Origin: Aptenodytes patagonicus
Taxonomy: Eukaryota; Chordata; Aves; Sphenisciformes; Spheniscidae
Assembly (NCBI RefSeq): GCF_965638725.1
Contig: NC_134949.1
Coordinates: forward strand, 54,836,151-54,900,150
Length of the DNA: 64,000 bases
Direction: 5' to 3'
Positions within the stretch are counted from its first letter, which is position 1. Each line of letters opens with the position of its first letter. A program made the position numbers and the translations under genes. The notes under the pieces are model-generated. The model was not told the DNA's origin. It did not search any database and was given only the letters and a program-made list of their open reading frames with translations. Positions 34,301 through 47,000 of this stretch are shown piece after piece.

Positions 34301-37300
34301 GAAATACTCACTACAGGCATGTTCACGCTACAGGTGCCTATTCTTGTCTATGGAGTAACTCAGCCCTGCTGGCTACAGTCTCATCTGAAAACCCCCGCTC
34401 CGTTTTGAGGGCCAGTGAGATTAACAAGACCCCTGGCAGACTGACATCTAACTACAAGGCTTCTACCTCAGCGGGATGCTATACTAATGCTGTAGCAACT
34501 CTTCACATCAAGCTGGGGTAACGTCTCCTCAAGCCCAGTCCTGACTTTGAAGGGCTTCAGAAATTCCCATGGTTAGTCTGAGGACCTGGGAGTTTAGAGA
34601 GCTCCTAAGTGGGATATCGAGAGGCCAAGAAAGATTGCGGTTGCATTCCAAGCACAGCAGGGGTTAAGTACATTGCATAGTGTTATCTTCTAACAACCCT
34701 GGCAGAGGGTCAGCTGGGGCTCCGGAGAGAGACCACTTTCAGGTTTGCTTCATAAGCAGAACTAAAAACCAAACAAAAAGCCCCAAACAAACAAGAAAAG
34801 AAAATATTAAAAACGCGCTCCAGACCAAGGCTGCGCTGCAAAATGGTGCATTAGCGCAACATTGATACTGTGCCAGCAGCCGGGAGGGAAGGAATGAACG
34901 TGTTGTTTTGGTAGAGCAATCCTCAAACGTGCTTTATTCCTAAAGGGGTTTTTACTCCACAGTTTACCCAGGCACCCTTCTCTCCTGCTTCCCATTGGTA
35001 CAGGCTGACAGGGGGGGCAGGGGGAGAAGAAATGAAGTCGAGATGCAGTGACAAGAGGTCACGGGCAGTTGTTTATGGCTAGACAAGGCATGCTCGTAGG
35101 CATAATGCAGTTCATTCACCCATCACTAGGCTACTATTTCCTTCAGCCTAGCTGTTAAGCACACATAGCCACCTTAGCGAAGGAACGGCCAGGGGTGCAA
35201 AGCTACCCACGAGAGGAGGAAAACCGCTGAAGAGTTTAACTCGGGGGATATCAGTTAGATCCCCTCTGCAACAAAAGGCAGGTAGTTGCTAGTCAGTTGA
35301 GTTGAGTGGAGCTTGGCAGCACACAGGTGGATTCTCGGAGAGAACCGTGGGGGGAAGTTTCCCTCAACTTCCAAATCCACTCTCGACACAGAAGGAGATG
35401 CATCAGAAGACGTCACTGGGCCCAGCTTCAGCAAAGGACTCAACGCCTCATTAAACCCCGGTGATGTTACCAAAAAGGGCCGTACTCAGCACGGACGTTC
35501 TGAGAACGCAGCTGCTCTAACGAGGACGTAAAACACTTACTCAGCATATCCAGACAGTCTGGCATAAGAGAGAGCTGTCCTGCCAAACTCGTCTTCATGA
35601 GAAAGTTCAGCACCATGCCGAAGAAGAAGTCGTATTACATTCACATCCCCAGCAGCAACAGCAACCATAAGAGTGGTCCTAAAGCATCCAAGAGATGATA
35701 GGAAATACATCAGCTTCTGCGGACATTGCATTGCCATTACTTCAGTCCCTCTTTGCTCCCCAAACAATTCATTTCCCCTCTCCTACAGGCAGAGTGAAAG
35801 CACAGCCAAACACGTGGAAGCGTCGGAGAATTGAGGCTGGCAGGACCTCAGGAGGTCTCCAGGCCAACCACCTGCCCAGAGCAGACTCGGGGGGTGGGGG
35901 CGCACGCGTGTGTGCACACGCACGCGTGTGTGTGGCACCACAGCCAACGCTTTCTTGCAGTCCTCAGTGCAGAAATCGTCCCCTGAGGTAAGAGAGCAGC
36001 CGAGTGGGGGTGTGCTGTCACAAGTCACGCGGTAGGAGCTCCTTCCGAGCAGCTCCTGGTTCTTTTTCAAAGCTCGTTCCTATGGCTGCCATCAATCCAA
36101 CTTGAACAATGCTAAGGAGTCCCACGCGCACTTTTGAGAAACCCTTCACCTTTTATGCCTATCTCGAGCATGCACGTCAGCTCCTTTTTGAAGAAGGAAC
36201 TCGACCATCTCTTCACAGTGCTCGGTGATCGCAACAGCAAGCGGAGTGTATCCCATCTGAAAGGAGAAATCACCTCCCTTACAATAACACAGAAAAGTCA
36301 AGCAAGTTGTGGGAAGAGGAGCCTTACCCAAAGTCCACGCTTACCTTATTCTGAGCATCAATATGGGCATTGTGCTCAAGTAACAGCTCCACTAGAGATT
36401 TGCTAGGAATGGCGGCAGCCAGGTGAAGGGCAGTGTTGCCGCCAGCACCTCTGAGGTCAGGGTTGGCACCGTGTTCCAGCAGAATAGCCACACAGTCTTT
36501 GTGCTGGTGCTCTACTGCCTGGAAAGAAGACACAAAGGAGGAATAACTTCCAACATCTACGTTTCTCTCTGTCAGAACTCCCGCGTCTTCCCAACACTGG
36601 CAAGTACGAGCGTCTTCAAAGATTAGGCAACATATGCCCCTTCCCCGCTGACTACAAGGTACCTGTTTCTACGCAGGCCTATGTGAAGAATCATGCAAGG
36701 TGTGTATCGCTCAGTGCATAATCGATAAGCCCAAGGTACAACAGCATAACGTATTCCATGTACCTTCATCAGCGGCGATTTCTTAGAATTGTCACGAGGG
36801 TTTAGCTGGCACTTCTTTCCTGCTAGAAATCGAACGACATCTGCATGGCCGTTCGCACAAGCAAGATGCAGAGGCGTCCTAGAAATTAAATATATTCAGT
36901 TAACACAGACAGACAGCTGAAGACATCGTTTCAGGCTGTGGTACGCGCCACATAGGGCCACAAGCCTCAACTGGCAAAAAACAAGCCGAAAGCAAGCGTC
37001 CTCGTTCCAGAGCCGGTGGCGGGAGCTGCACACCCAAAGCCTGGGGCTGGCTAGGAAAAATCCCCAACGCATCCGCTGAGTCAGGAGGCATTTCCTCGGC
37101 TGTGTCAATGAACCTGCACAGACAGACTCCTGTGCCCAGGCACTGGTCCCTGCCTCCAGCAGGACTGCCCAGCCACCCAGCACAGCAAAGGAGACCGCGT
37201 CTTGGCAGCCTGGAGTCTATGGAGGCTACGTAAGTCTACAGAGACTGCGGAGTCTGCGTAAGCCCCTGGGTTTTCCCCCGATCAGTCCCGTGCCAGACAT

Positions 37301-37892
37301 GTCGCAGAGACATAGGGGATGGGATTTCTAACAGCAACGGGAAGGCTGTGCCGTGTCTGTCCGCAAATCCATGCCCTGCTCAAGCAAGCCGCTCGGTCTG
37401 GCAAGGGGAAAGGAGCCGTCTCTGCTTGGACGAAGGCCTGCTGAGCTCCACAGAAGATTCACTACAGGGACCAGGCTGGCAGGGCAGAGCAGGGCAGGGC
37501 AGAGCGGAGCGGAGCGGAGCGGAGCATCCGCCGCCTCCTGTCTCAGCTTGGGTCAGGCCTCCGCTAAGGCCAGCGCTGTGGAGCCGGCCCTGCTCCTAGG
37601 GCGCTTGCGACCGTGCCGGGCTTTGCCGGCTCTTCCAGCCAGGGTGGGTGGAGGCTTTGCTACGGGCACTGCCCGCCCCTTACTGCTTCTGCGCGTTCCG
37701 CCCGTTGACGCGGAATCTCTTCCGCCACCAGCGCCGCTGCAGCCGGGCCAGGTCACCGCTGGCGGCCGCGCTGTGCAGCCCGCCCCAGCCCTCCTCCCGG
37801 AGCTCGGAGGCCCCGGCGGCGCCGGGCGCGGGAGCGCTGCCGGACGGCGGCCGCTCCCGCACCCTCCCGAGGAGTCCGATGAGCCTCTGCAT
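22310..37892 (-). CDS. ANKRD26-like ankyrin repeat and coiled-coil protein, copy 2 (multi-exon)
   Basis: This is the second full copy, with the same architecture and reading frame as copy 1. Exons: 37684-37892, 36764-36878, 36345-36518, 36150-36256, 35541-35678 (ankyrin); 33965-34054; alternative series 33747-33808, 32157-32218, 30567-30628, 28977-29038, 27369-27448; then 27173-27250, 25971-26123, 24991-25160, 24697-24790, 23903-23977, 23390-23502, 22830-22971 and 22310-22351 (ends in TAA). I saw no copy-specific stop or broken splice site in these exons. The 5'-most series exon encodes LPAGGAEQ where copy 1 has LPAAGAEQ, and the AAG version sits one position further down (32157-32218). This points to exchange between array members. 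Confidence 0.8.
26219..26791 (+). mobile_element. Second CR1 LINE 3' fragment, copy 2 intron
   Basis: Same insertion as 7518-8090, in the corresponding intron. Confidence 0.88.
28231..28974 (+). mobile_element. CR1 LINE 3' fragment, copy 2 block 1
   Basis: Equivalent of 9530-10273 in copy 2. It carries GTCTAGACAACAGG where copy 1 has GTCTAGAGAACAGG, a variant common to all four copy 2 blocks. Confidence 0.85.
29821..30564 (+). mobile_element. CR1 LINE 3' fragment, copy 2 block 2
   Basis: Carries the copy 2 GACAACAGG variant; the tail abuts the exon at 30567. Confidence 0.85.
31411..32154 (+). mobile_element. CR1 LINE 3' fragment, copy 2 block 3
   Basis: Carries the copy 2 GACAACAGG variant; the tail abuts the exon at 32157. 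Confidence 0.85.
33001..33744 (+). mobile_element. CR1 LINE 3' fragment, copy 2 block 4
   Basis: Carries the copy 2 GACAACAGG variant; the tail abuts the exon at 33747. Confidence 0.85.
34242..34261. repeat. (AC)10 microsatellite, copy 2
   Basis: Accounts for the 4-bp length difference between units 1 and 2. Confidence 0.95.
35901..35934. repeat. 34-nt alternating pyrimidine-purine tract, copy 2
   Basis: Same tract as 17204-17237. Confidence 0.8.
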
Positions 37893-38668
37893 GCTGCGGC
37901 GGGGACAAGGGCACGGCCCGCCCCGGGGCTAGCAGCCGCAGGAGGCGCCCGGCGGGCTCTGCCGAGCCGCGGGCGGGGAGAGGGCGAGAAGAGCCGAGAG
38001 CCGAGCCCCGAGCGGCGGCCGCGGCTCGCAGCCCCCGACGCTCCCAGCCAGAGACGCGCTGCCGGTCCCGCCGCGGCGGCGACAGCACTGAGCGGCGGCG
38101 CCTGCAGGGGGCGGCCTAACTCTCGGGGCGTCACAGGGGGCGCGACGGGGGGGCGTCACAGGGGGCGGGGTGACGCCGGCCCGTCGCGAGCGGGCTCTGC
38201 CTCCGCCGTCGGGGCGCCCCCGGGGCGGGGGCCGGCTGGCCGGAAAATGCCTCTGAAGATGTGCCGTTTGCACAGCTGCTGTTCAAGAGCCCTATTTGCT
38301 CCCGTGTTAGAATGTTGACGGATGCGTCCCTCTGTGCGTCGGGCGAGGTTCTGGAGTAAAATACGGCAGCGGTGGCCACGGACGGGGCTGCTGACAAACC
38401 GTCGAACGCGCACCAAAGCTTCGCCCTGTCCCGCCTCTCCCCCGGGGCGGGGGCCGGGTGGCCGGCGGCTGCGGCAGTGGCCGAAGCGGCCCTCGCCTCA
38501 CCCGCTCCGCGTTTCCCCTCAGCGCGTGGCCGCGGAGCCTGGGGATGCGGGTCCCCAAAAGCAGAGCCGGAGGCGGCCAGCACCTGGCTCGGGCGGGCGC
38601 GGACCTCGGGCGGTCTCTCGCCTGGCTCTCGCTGTCACTCCCAGTGACACCCCCTCGGGGCTAGTGTG
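37528..38668 (-). promoter_or_regulatory. CpG-island promoter of ankyrin gene copy 2
   Basis: Third occurrence of the island, around the ATG at 37892. Paired CGTCA repeats are at 38127-38142 and 38152-38167. One base differs from copies 0 and 1 near its end (CTCCCAGTGAC instead of CTCGCAGTGAC), a variant shared with copy 3. Confidence 0.6.
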
Positions 38669-39129
38669 AACGTACATCGTGCTGGCATGAGGCGCGCGTT
38701 CGCGTGGCCAGGTTTCCTCCAGCGTGCTCTTCTGCAAGGCTGCTCAGCTCCTGCGACCCAGCGGAAGATGTGCACCAGCTCCTCTGTACACGGTGCCAGG
38801 CACGTGAAGCACGTGACCCCTGCCCAGAAACCGAGGGGGCAGAAGAGGGCCAGAAGGACACGAAGGAAAGAGCTGGGGAGCTGCAGCCCTGCTCCATGGG
38901 CTAAACTGCTGGCAGGCCACCCTGGGGACCACACCTGATCCTGCTGGTTGTCTCCTTTTTGCCGGCGCGTTAGGGTAGAAACCCAAAGTCATTTGCTTCA
39001 TATCGGCCACAGGTGAAAGCACCTTGCTTATGCTGACACCAACACCCGAATTAGCCCCACTGGGAAATTTCAAGTCAGGACGGTAAAAGCTCTGCAGAGG
39101 AAACCACAGGCATTCCTCTTCACTGTTTC

Positions 39130-39483
39130 AGGGAAGGCTCTGACTCGCTTCCTGAGGCAGAGGCTTGCAGGTCTTTCTCAAGGGCTTCAATGGTCTTGGC
39201 TTGTTGCTGGGCTGTGGCTTCCAGCCTGGCCCTTCCCACTTGGAGCCTGAAAAAGAAGTACAGGCCTTACCGCAGAAGTCCACAAGAGCACAAATCCCAA
39301 AAGAAGAGTGTGAAAGAACCCCATCTAAAACAAGAGCACCTTTGGAAATCGTGTATTACTGTCTTGCTGGGATGCAAGAAGACAGTCCTGTTGTTTTCAC
39401 ACAATCGCAGAAAGCGGAGCCTTGCTCCACTGTGTTACTTCCTTACCGTTGCACGCGTTCTTCCAGCTCTGGGATAGCCGCAG
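39130..39483 (-). pseudogene. Duplicated coiled-coil exon fragment with dead donor (unit 3)
   Basis: Same fragment as 1732-2085, derived from 43371-43724 in its own unit. Donor lost as GAAGCG. Confidence 0.75.
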
Positions 39484-40029
39484 GGCCCAGGAGGCCCACT
39501 GAGGCATAGACAGAGGCCTCCAGGCCCTGCCTGAGCTCTGTCATGGTGTCCCTGTCTCCAGCTCTGTCTCAGCTGTGCCTGGCCACAGACCGCGCTGCTC
39601 CAGACCCCAGCGCGCAGGCTGCCTTCCCAGCCTGCCCTTGGCCTCCCTGTGGTCCTGCCTGGCCCGTCACTGGGCTGCATCTGACCCTGCTCGCCACCAC
39701 TGGGCCTGAACCCCAACCCGGCCTGGCCTGACTTCCTGGCTTGCCCTCAGAGCTGCCGCCTCACCAGGCACTTGTTCGTTCCTCTGGGTTCTCAGCTGCC
39801 CCGGGTGCCCGCCCTGCTCCCCTCGTTCGCGTAGGCTGAGGCCAGCAGGGCAGGGCCCAGCCGTGGGACGCCCTTTGGCTCCCTGTCCCCGAGGAAGCAG
39901 CGTGCCTGCGCTGCTCCCTGACACCGGTCTCTCGCCACCCTCACGAGAGAAAAGGTTTTTCCTTAGGTTGAGGTGGGATTCCCCCTGTTCCAGCTTGTGC
40001 CCACTTCTTCACACCTTTCCCCTCGGCAG

Positions 40030-40163
40030 GCTACAAATCCATCGGATCCCCGTGGGATCTGCAAAGCTTCCACGGCTACCAGAAGCTCGCCCACCACCTT
40101 CTGCCCAGACCGCCAGGAGGATTGCTCTACGGAGGCAGGAAGAGTCTGGTAGCTGATTATTAG
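40030..40163 (+). CDS. Orphan plus-strand terminal coding exon, unit 3 copy
   Basis: Third copy of the 43-codon exon described at 2632-2765, with acceptor and stop retained. Confidence 0.35.
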
Positions 40164-40407
40164 CAGTAGCTCAGCGCTAGTCCCTGATCTGAGCACAGTC
40201 ATGGTTCACGCCTCCCCAGAGGAAAAGGACACGGATGCGCGCTCCCTCTCGGAGACGTCTGCAGGACTGATTTTCATTCAGAGCAAGGGCAGAGAGAGAC
40301 GTGCTAACTGCCTGCATAGGAAGAGAGCCTGAGAGAGCCTTCAGCACTAGGCCTCTCCTCATCCAAACCCGCTAGGTCCGAAGCGCTCCAGTTGTGCAGC
40401 AAAACTA

Positions 40408-40613
40408 AGGCACGTACTAGATGACGCAGTTTATTAAGTACCAAGCTGCAACAGAACACTTGGAATTAGATGCAGGGTAGCGGCTGCACAAGGTGGAAGG
40501 CAAAGGTTTCCAGGCTTCATTCATCTCCCTGTGAGCACTCTGTTTTCTGGCACTGGCACTTCCTCTGCTCCAGCATCTTCTCATCGCTAACCGTGTTGGA
40601 GGTTCAGCTGTGA
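40408..40613 (-). terminator. Terminal 3' UTR exon and AATAAA signal, copy 3
   Basis: Equivalent of 3010-3215. AATAAA is on the minus strand at 40435-40430. Confidence 0.55.
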
Positions 40614-41006
40614 CTGTGGAAGGGCAGGAAAAGAAAAGGCTGTGTGTTAGTTTTACAGCAGGCTGGGCCAAAGGCGGCGCTGGAAGGTGGGTCCTGGAAG
40701 CACAGCACTAACGCGCAGATCCAGATACCGAAAACCAAACACTCAAACGTGTCGACAACAAACTTACAGCCTTTGGGCTACAGACGCACGTGGAAAATTG
40801 CGTTACATGGACATAGGGATCAACTTCTTGCGGTTTTTGCCTTATTTCTTGGCCAGCTCTTTCTCCCGTCTCTCTTTTAGACTGCTGTAGTTGGCTGTGA
40901 CCCACCATGCTAGTCTCCCAACGGCTTCTGGGGTTAAGCCCTGGTTCTGCCCTGGTTCTTCCCGAGTCCCACGCGGAGTGGACAACTGTTCTCGCAGGTC
41001 CTGGTT

Positions 41007-44000
41007 TTATCTTGCCCGCTGCATGCGTTTTTTTGACTGCATCTCCAGCTGTTGGGAAATGTCACCAACTTGTAGGCAGCAAAACAAAAGGAACTCAAAG
41101 AGAGAGCTCTCAAGTTACCCACTTCTGTGGCAATCCGTAAGGTGGGGGTCCGTCGAGACTGCATTCGTCACCTGCTGACAGAGTATTAAAATGTATTAAA
41201 ATCTTGATGTACGGTGACCAGCTCCGCTTCTTCTCGCTCGGGGCCCCTGGGACCGCGTCCTGGTCGGTGAGGCCATTGAGCTCAGCAGCCCTGCTGGGAC
41301 TCCTGGCTCATGGTTTTTACCCATCACGGTAACTACCTCCGTGTTCATCACCATCATCACCATCTACTGCTACAGCAGCAGCAGGAGCCTCGAGAGAAGT
41401 CAATCAATTGCAAAATACAGCCAACAGATAATTAGCAACACGGAAAAAAAGTATAGGAAAAGAATCGTACGGGTTCCAGCAGAAAAAAATAATCACCTCA
41501 AATCCACCAAACAAACCAGAGCTCACCTTTCTTCTTTGTTTACCAACTTCGTTGGCCACCTCAGAACAGCTGTTCTCCATCTCCCCCCGGGAACTGAGCT
41601 GGGACTCTCTCTTTCTCCCCGCATATGCCATCAGCTTTGTCCGAAGTCCCTCCAGAAGCATCTTCAACCTGCACAGCAAATTAGTAAGGGAAGCGTGAGG
41701 CGAAGCAACGGTCGGCCTTTTTCACGTACTCTTATGTAAGCGGCACAGCCGTGGCGTGCTTCATCTGTAACATGCTCGACAGGCCAAGAATTGCTGACAA
41801 CAGCCAGCCCTCCAGTGCCACACGTCACTTGGAGGGCCCAAAGTTTACCTGAACGGAGGAAGACGAGACTTCCTTCCCTCCCTCCCAGAACTGCCGGCAG
41901 CCTGCATTTGCAAGGCCTTTTGCAGCTTTTTAAAACCATAGGCTCAAGCACAGAAGCCCCTTGCAAGATGGAATGCGAGACTTGAATTTGCTCACAAACG
42001 GTTATGTACATGCTTTTACGTTAGAGTTCAGTAAAGCTTGACTTCTACACAACGTGATATTTCTTTAAAGCACTAAAAAGCCATGCCTGGTACATTCTTC
42101 CTCCAGTGCGACGTTCCTTCCCCGCATTTCGTCCAGAAGCGCTTCTGATCGGCATTTCATCTTGGCCAGCTTCTTCACTTCCTTGCTTTCACTCCCACGC
42201 TTTCCAAATAGAAAAGATACATCACACGCAGAGCACAGGAACGGGATGCATATGCAGCACGTGCAGACAGTGTTCTCCACAAAGAAGATAACACGGATCT
42301 CCCAGGTCCAGTCTCCTCTCGCAGCTCTCAACCACAGACCTCTCTCCAGTCCACAGCACACGGCCTTCCCATCCAAGGAATCGTGCCGATGAGCGCAAGT
42401 GCCCCGCATATTGTCCACCAAGCAGATTCAAAACGCAGTAGCACCAGGGGAATGAGGAAACGTATAGACTTTTCCCCTGAGGGTGCCCTGCCCAAAAACC
42501 TGGGGGGTTCCCCACAGCCCACCGGATCTTTTCATAAATTACCTGCCCACAAGAAATTCAAAGACTAAAACCAGTCATTCCCGGAAGCCGTTCATATACC
42601 TGCCAATGTTGGTGTTCCTTTGCAGTCCGTGTTGTCTGAAAGCCAGTTATCAAGTCCTCCAGGCCCTTACGAGCCTACAGCAGCATTAAAAGAAGAAAAA
42701 AGAAGTCACGCTAGGACTTTCCCGACCGAAGGTCACACCTCACGGCCTTTCTTCTTCTCTTGGCAGCATCAGTACAACGCAGTGTTTGCCTGCCCCGCAA
42801 CGCCACCCGAGCACACAAAATACTGCCTATGGAGGTGTCGTTCCCTTACTAGTTGCGGATTTTCATCTTTGGAGGTCTCCTCGTTGCATTATGGACCCAC
42901 ACCTTCTGGACAAGGAATCCATAATCACTAAAACGGGAAGGTGACCAGAGTACAGGCAACTGAAGAAGTCCTGTCACAGTCTGACGATGCCAGTCAGGCC
43001 TCCAGGATGAGGCGCTCGGCACCACTAGAGCCCAAGGAAAGTCCGCAACCGAGGGTACCAAATCCCTCTACTGCGTGACTGTCTGAAGTGCTGCCTGAGG
43101 TCTCAACCTCACGACTGGTCTAAAGCAGAAAATACTTAAGCCAGTGCATTACTGTCAACTCCTTAACAAAGACGGCGTTAAGTAGGACTTGCTATGGTCT
43201 CATGGGACAACTCGCAAAGCCAGAAAGCTGGGGAGTGGGCCAGCAGGACTTCCAGAGCAGCCTATAGTCAGTAGAACAGAGGAACTGATCTCTCCTAGAG
43301 GCTCTCCAGGAAAACCTCATCTTAAAATTTCCCCACGTGAATACGGAACTAGGCTCTGTAGCTCATGAAAAGGGAAGGCTCTGACTAGCTTACTGAGGCA
43401 GAGGCTTGCAGGACTTTCTCAAGGGCTTCAATGGTCTTGGCTTGTTGCTGGGCTGTGGCTTCCAGCCTGGCCTTTCCCACTTGGAGCCTGAAAAAGAAGT
43501 ACAGGCCTTACCGCAGAAGTCCACAAGAGCACAAATCCCAAAAGAAGAGTGTGAAAGAGCCCCATCTAAAACAAGAGCACCTTTGGAAATCGTGTATTAC
43601 TGTCTTGCTGGGATGCAAGAAGACAGTCCTGTTGTTTTCACACAATCGCAGAAAGCGGAGCCTTGCTCCACTGTGTTACTTCCTTACCGTTGCATGCGTT
43701 CTTTCAGCTCTGGGATAGCCGCAGTTCGAGAAGACGTGACCAGAAGGCCCTGCATTTTCCTGGAAGTTGTTAGTTCCCTCTTTTTATTCTTTATGGCGTT
43801 CTTCAGGGACTCGGCATAACACTCAGTCTGGGTACGCCGTTCTTTCAATTCCTGCAGCTGTCAAACCACAAGAAGAATCCCCAGTAGTCAGCTTAGGTTT
43901 GATAAAAAGGAGTGGACTGCTTTGACTCTCACGTCGACTCTCAAAACCCATGTTACTTCTTCATCTTTTATACTGGCCCCTCTCCTACGTCTACACTGAT

Positions 44001-47000
44001 TTCCTACAGCGTTTCCTAAACGCTGCCACAACACTCCTCCTCCTCTCTCAAGGACTCTGAACACTCTTTGTAGCCCCTTGTTGGCTGCTCCAACACGGTT
44101 AGAAGCTCCTCCTGCTCCTACAGTGACTTTGCAACTCCATAACAATGATGATGTGACGAGGGAATACAAAAAAGCACCAGCGCAACACTCCAGTGTGCCT
44201 ACTCTTTCTCCGTCAGCACACGCTCCGCTTTGCCAAACCCAAGAGAAGCAGCACATACACGTGCTCCGTGAAACTTGAGAAATAGCTTTTTGAAAGGAAT
44301 ACACACACCCTTCTCCAATTAAGGACAAAGTGGCTTCACGGTTAGCGACCTTTCTAATCGTAGGCGCCAGGCTTATAAAACAAGGCGAGTCACTTACCTG
44401 TCACTCATCTACTCCTGTTGCAAAGTTGCCTAGTGTACTAAGACCACCTTAGCGCAGCCCTCCACTGTTAACTTCAAGCGGTGCAAACAGGCAGGCACCA
44501 AAGGCAGCAGTGCTGTTCCCTCCCAGCCCCCTCGTCACAGCTAGCCGCACCCTGAACCACCCCGGGTTACAGAAAACGCCCAAGAAAGGGATCAGTTCCC
44601 CGCTCTGGTTTGCTACAACAGAGGCCTGGGCCCCTGCCAAGAGACAAGAGACAGGCTTTCTCCATACCTTAGCTTTAGACCTGTCCAGTTCCTTCTGCAA
44701 CTGCAGTTTCTGTTCCTGCAGGTCCCTGCTGTAGCGCTTCTTAGCTTCAAGTGAAGCTTCTGCCAGGGAGTTCTTTTTGAGAGCGTCGGCAAGCCCCTGC
44801 TGCAGCTGCCTGACCCACCTCTAAAGAAACAGTGTTCCATGAGCATGGAGACATCAGTAAGAAGATGACAACATGAGAGATGCTTTTACTCATGGGATTA
44901 TATCATTAGATCGGTCTGCAGGGTGGCCAGCAGGTCGAGGGAGGTGATTCCTCCCTTCTACTCCGCTCTCGTGAGACCCCACCTGGAGTACTGCATCCAG
45001 CTCTGGGGTCCGCAGCACAAGGAAGACATGGACTTGTTAGAGCGGGTCCAGAGGAGGGCCACAAAAATGATCAGAGGGCTGAAAGACCTCTCCCATGAAG
45101 AAAGGCTGAGAGAGCTGGGGTTGTTCAGCCTGGGGAAGAGGAGGCTCTGGGGAGACCTTATTGCAGCCTTCCAATATAGAAAGGCGGAGAGAGACTTTTT
45201 ACCAAGGCCTGTAGCGGTAGGACAAGGGGCAACGGTTTTAAACTACAAGAGGGTAGACTTAGATTGGACATAAGGAAGACATTTTTTGCAGCAAGGGTGG
45301 TGGGACGCTGGACCAGGTTGCCCAGAGAAGTTGTGGATGCCCCATCCCTGGAAGTGTTCAAAGTCAGGTTGGACGGGGCTTTGAGCAACCTGATCTAGTG
45401 GAAGATGTCCCTGCCCATGGCAGGGGGTTGGGCGAGAAGACCTTTAAAGGACCCTTCCAGCCCAAACCATTCCATGCTTCTATGACTCAGTGAATTCAAA
45501 GATAAGAGATTTTGGCCGCCACCAGCAGGCAGCTGCAGGCATCTTTCTCAGCTGCGCACATCCAAACTATCGGCAGCTCTTCATGAGACTTTCCCCTTCC
45601 TAATACAGAGAAAAGGCTTAAGCATTCTTCTCCTTGGAACACAGGCTGAGAGTCTGCGCACGTGCTTTTTTCCAACCCACTGTGTTCCCTCTTTATGCAG
45701 ACCTTCTGCTTCACAACGGGAAGAAAATGAGGTCGGAAATACACTTCAGGTCCAGATTCAATAACCTCCTCTCAGCAGCACTCCAAAATGAACTCGGCAG
45801 CAAGAACAGCTCTCCGTACACTGACAGGTTCTATTTACAGATATCTGCATCAGCCTCTATTAGAGTCACCTGTCTGTCGCCTTGACAATCTGCTTGAGTT
45901 GAAGCATCCTTCTTTAGCTGATGCTCTTCTCTCCCCAGTGCAGTAACCTGAGCGAGCGAGAACACAGACAGACAGTCAGACAGTGGGGAAAGGAATCCCC
46001 AGCAACACTGCAGCATGACACTGCATTTCAGCACCGGGGCTACAGAAGCGGGACTTCTGCATTACCTCCGGAAGAGAAAGCACCTCATTCTCAGAAGAGG
46101 AGTCAAAATCTTCCAGTTGTTCTGCTCCTCCCGCTGGCAAGACACCTATGAAGGAGGCAAGAAGCGCGATGCTGCTGTGAGTGCTTATTTCACTCTGCTT
46201 TTCCCCATCTGCTTCACTGCAGAGAAGCTTACAGAGGTAACCATTTAGTCCGTCAGGAAATTACCATTGCCGCGCGCCTCTGCAACGGACTGCATGCACG
46301 CTCCGTGTCTGTCTGCAGCTGGAAGCAGCACGCCGGCCGGCCCTTTCCTTGGACCTTCAGAATCCGTCTGCGTAATTTAAAAGACATGCGTGAGAACTGG
46401 CACAGACTCCTTCTCGACCCGTTTCCGCGCACAAAGCTCCCGCTTCAGCCAACACGCGTAACGTGGTAACAGGTGACGGGCAGAACGAAAAGGGCAAACG
46501 CAGGCAGCGTGTTAGGCATCTCTGTTGAGCAGGGCTTTCAAAAGGGGCCGAAGTACACCTGCCCAAGATAGAGAGGCCCTAGGCAGAAGCAGCTACGCAT
46601 CTAGACTGTAGGCCCTGCGGGCGACCAGTTGACACTGACTGGATCCGGAGACGGGAGCTGTGTGGTGGAAAACCAGCAATCCCCACAGCGCCAGCCTTCT
46701 AGATATCAGAGGATTGTAACCGTTGGGAAGCTTTACCGCTTCAGTCCTGTACTAGAAATCCAGCTCCAAAGCCAGCTGCTAGGAGACCCGGGTCATTAGC
46801 TTGACCTCACCTCCTCCCAGTCCTAACTGAAGAGCTTGCCTGCAGCAGCGGCCTGTCAAGGTCCCAGTTACGAGCGTGTGGCGGAAGCAGCAGCAGCAGA
46901 GGGAAACGAGCCCAGAAGCAAGCGAGCCCAGTGGGGCCCCACTGCCTCCTTCAGAGAAGGGGAAGAGTGGCTGGAAAGCTGCCCAGCGGAAAAGGACCTG

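Larger units (their letters stand above)
20184..38880. repeat. Tandem segmental duplication, unit 2 (18697 bp)
   Basis: Second unit, in the same orientation and collinear with unit 1 throughout. The offset is 18701 up to the AC microsatellite at 34242 and 18697 after it. It has four nested 1590-bp blocks, as in unit 1. Confidence 0.93.
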